Shown: positions 24,592-25,851 of the stretch, piece after piece | Layout: each line of letters opens with the position of its first letter | Numbering within the stretch: position 1 is the stretch's first letter | Source of the DNA: Firmicutes bacterium UBA1702 | Lineage (GTDB): Bacteria; Bacillota; Clostridia; Peptostreptococcales; Anaerovoracaceae | Direction: 5' to 3' | NCBI GenBank assembly: GCA_002320005.1 | Contig: DCJK01000007.1 | Span: 1 to 25,851, forward strand | Length of the DNA: 25,851 bases | Notes under the pieces: model-generated | What the model was told of the DNA's origin: nothing | Databases searched by the model: none | The model's input: the letters and a program-made list of their open reading frames with translations, nothing else | Position numbers and translations under genes: made by a program

Positions 24592-25597
24592 TTAATGTAA
24601 TCTCCTCGATTTCCAGTACGGAATTCTGGATAATATCCACCACATTTTCTTCAACATACGGTATTCCTTTGAGAATCGTATTCTTAACAGCATTGGCATT
24701 GGAAGATCCATGCATCTTTACGACAGGACCTTTTACTCCCAGTATAGGAGCGCCGCCATATTCGGAATAGTCAAATTCTTTTTTGAAGCCTCTCAGCTTG
24801 TCTATTAGGAGTGCTGCTCCCAGCTTGGCTTTTGCACCCTCTGTAAACTTTTTCTTGATTACCTGAAGAATGTTCCACGCAAGGCCTTCTGTAAGCTTAA
24901 GTATTACGTTTCCGGTAAATCCATCGGTTACTATAACGTCGCAGATTCCTTTTGGGACTTCTCTTGCCTCAACATTACCTATAAAATTCATATTGCTCTT
25001 TTCCAGCATCTCATAGGCTGCTTTGGTAAGAGTAGAGCCTTTGGCAGCTTCTGTGCCCACATTGACAAGTCCCACTCTGGGATTATCCCTCTTCAATACC
25101 TTCTGCATATATATATTGCCCATCATTCCGAATTCCAGAAGGTTGTTAGGTTTACAGTCCGTGTTTGCTCCGGCATCAACCATCAATGATGGTATTCCTC
25201 CCACTATAGGATAAATTGTTGCCAGTGCAGGTCTGTCTATGCCTTGTATTCTTCCGAGAATAAAAAGCCCTCCTGCCAGAAGAGCCCCTGTACTTCCGGC
25301 GGAAACAAAGATATCTCCTTCTCCATTTTTGACCATGTTTATTCCTTTAACGATGGAGGAATCTTTTTTTGAGCGTACTGCTCTTACCGGAGCTTCATCG
25401 TTGGAAATAGCCTGTGTTGCATGTACAACACTTATCTTTTCTGAATTATATTTATATTTATCAAGTTCTGCATTTATAAGTTCCTGGTCGCCTATAATCA
25501 ATATCTGATGTTCCATTTCTTTGGATGCCAGCACAGCACCTTCTACTATTGCTGCAGGCGCATTGTCTCCGCCCATTCCGTCCAGAATAATCTTCAT
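24572..25597 (-). CDS. plsX: Phosphate acyltransferase PlsX
   Basis: PlsX converts acyl-ACP and phosphate to acyl phosphate, the donor for PlsY, in the first step of phospholipid synthesis. The 341-residue protein begins with the hallmark GMGGDNAP (7-14) and has SAGSTGALL and DGFTGNVILK further on. The frame is open to 25627, but the ATG at 25597 sits after a perfect AAGGAGGT and begins the family-conserved MKIILDGMGG. It is the first gene of the nine-gene run and is driven by a promoter about 40 nt upstream. The acpP gene that often follows plsX in Clostridia is absent; rnc comes next. Confidence 0.98.
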   Translation of the reverse strand: MKIILDGMGGDNAPAAIVEGAVLASKEMEHQILIIGDQELINAELDKYKYNSEKISVVHATQAISNDEAPVRAVRSKKDSSIVKGINMVKNGEGDIFVSAGSTGALLAGGLFILGRIQGIDRPALATIYPIVGGIPSLMVDAGANTDCKPNNLLEFGMMGNIYMQKVLKRDNPRVGLVNVGTEAAKGSTLTKAAYEMLEKSNMNFIGNVEAREVPKGICDVIVTDGFTGNVILKLTEGLAWNILQVIKKKFTEGAKAKLGAALLIDKLRGFKKEFDYSEYGGAPILGVKGPVVKMHGSSNANAVKNTILKGIPYVEENVVDIIQNSVLEIEEITLSEHEKI

Positions 25598-25636
25598 ATT
25601 TACCTCCTTGTATAAGGGTATAACCATACATAGTTT

Positions 25637-25665
25637 ATATTATCATAAAAAGGTCAAAAAGCCAA
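25637..25665 (-). promoter_or_regulatory. Predicted promoter of the plsX run
   Basis: On the minus strand: -35 TTGGCT (25660-25665), a 17-nt spacer, and -10 TAATAT (25637-25642) with the TGn extension, about 40 nt before the plsX ATG. A second TTGACC at 25653-25658 is too close to serve the same -10. No FapR-type operator was recognised. Confidence 0.55.
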
Positions 25666-25734
25666 CATTACATTTATTTCCTCATGTAATTGAAAATTCA
25701 TATTTTTCCCCACTAAAGTTACAACAACACACTA

Positions 25735-25763
25735 TTGATTTATGTGAACTCATATGATATAAT
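25735..25763 (+). promoter_or_regulatory. Predicted promoter of tRNA-Ala
   Basis: A -35 TTGATT (25735-25740), an exact 17-nt spacer and a perfect -10 TATAAT (25758-25763) with a TGn extension. Transcription would start about 4 nt before the tRNA. It is back to back with the plsX promoter. Confidence 0.8.
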
Positions 25764-25773
25764 ATTTACGCTT

Positions 25774-25849
25774 GGGGCATTAGCGCAGCTGGGAGCGCGT
25801 TTGACTGGCAGTCAAGAGGTCAGGGGTTCGAGCCCCCTATGCTCCACCA
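25774..25849 (+). tRNA. tRNA-Ala (anticodon GGC)
   Basis: The 76-nt gene folds into a full cloverleaf: acceptor stem GGGGCAT with ATGCTCC, D stem GCGC/GCGC, anticodon stem TTTGA/TCAAG with loop CTGGCAG (anticodon GGC), and T stem AGGGG/CCCCT with TTCGAGC. The discriminator is A and CCA is encoded. The G3-U70 wobble pair, the identity mark for alanyl-tRNA synthetase, is present. Further tRNAs may follow, since the window ends 2 nt after CCA. Confidence 0.96.
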
Positions 25850-25851
25850 TG

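Overview
The window looks like the chromosome of an endospore-forming, low-to-moderate GC Firmicute of the class Clostridia. The support is an intact spoIVA, the core order plsX-rnc-smc-ftsY, the cluster der-plsY-gpsA upstream of spoIVA, a CIRCE element, strong Shine-Dalgarno sites and AT-rich promoters. I cannot name the genus. Nearly all genes lie on the minus strand; only a small LysM gene and a tRNA are on the plus strand. No insertion sequence, prophage, CRISPR array or rRNA was seen, and no stretch above 300 bases lacks a gene.

Layout from high to low coordinates, the direction of transcription. A tRNA-Ala(GGC) at the right edge is transcribed divergently from a nine-gene run, plsX-rnc-smc-ftsY-der-plsY-gpsA-miaB-nptA-like (25597 to 13243). 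Gaps in this run are at most 49 nt and several genes overlap; it ends at a strong bidirectional terminator (13189-13229). The run combines three phospholipid-precursor enzymes (PlsX, PlsY, GpsA) with RNase III, SMC, FtsY, the ribosome GTPase Der, the tRNA methylthiotransferase MiaB and a sodium/phosphate cotransporter. spoIVA follows, then a 14-TM MFS drug exporter whose promoter would give a nearly leaderless mRNA.

From 10122 to 3423 lies a six-gene run: cardiolipin synthase, MurT-like B, GatD-like B, an ATP-grasp protein, MurT-like A and GatD-like A, ending at a bidirectional terminator. The two MurT/GatD-like pairs resemble the lipid II isoglutaminyl (D-Glu amidating) synthase. However, in both GatD-like proteins the nucleophile Cys is Thr and the catalytic His is Ile or Leu. 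The MurT-like C-terminal domains have also lost the usual motif before the conserved W-x-Y segment. The operon may therefore encode a repurposed or glutaminase-free envelope ligase system, and it is the most interesting part of the window.

The left end holds a two-LysM protein on the plus strand, a divergent M50 (site-2) membrane protease, and the N-terminal three quarters of clpB, which runs off the window at base 1. clpB has a near-perfect CIRCE operator just upstream of its predicted promoter, indicating HrcA heat-shock control.
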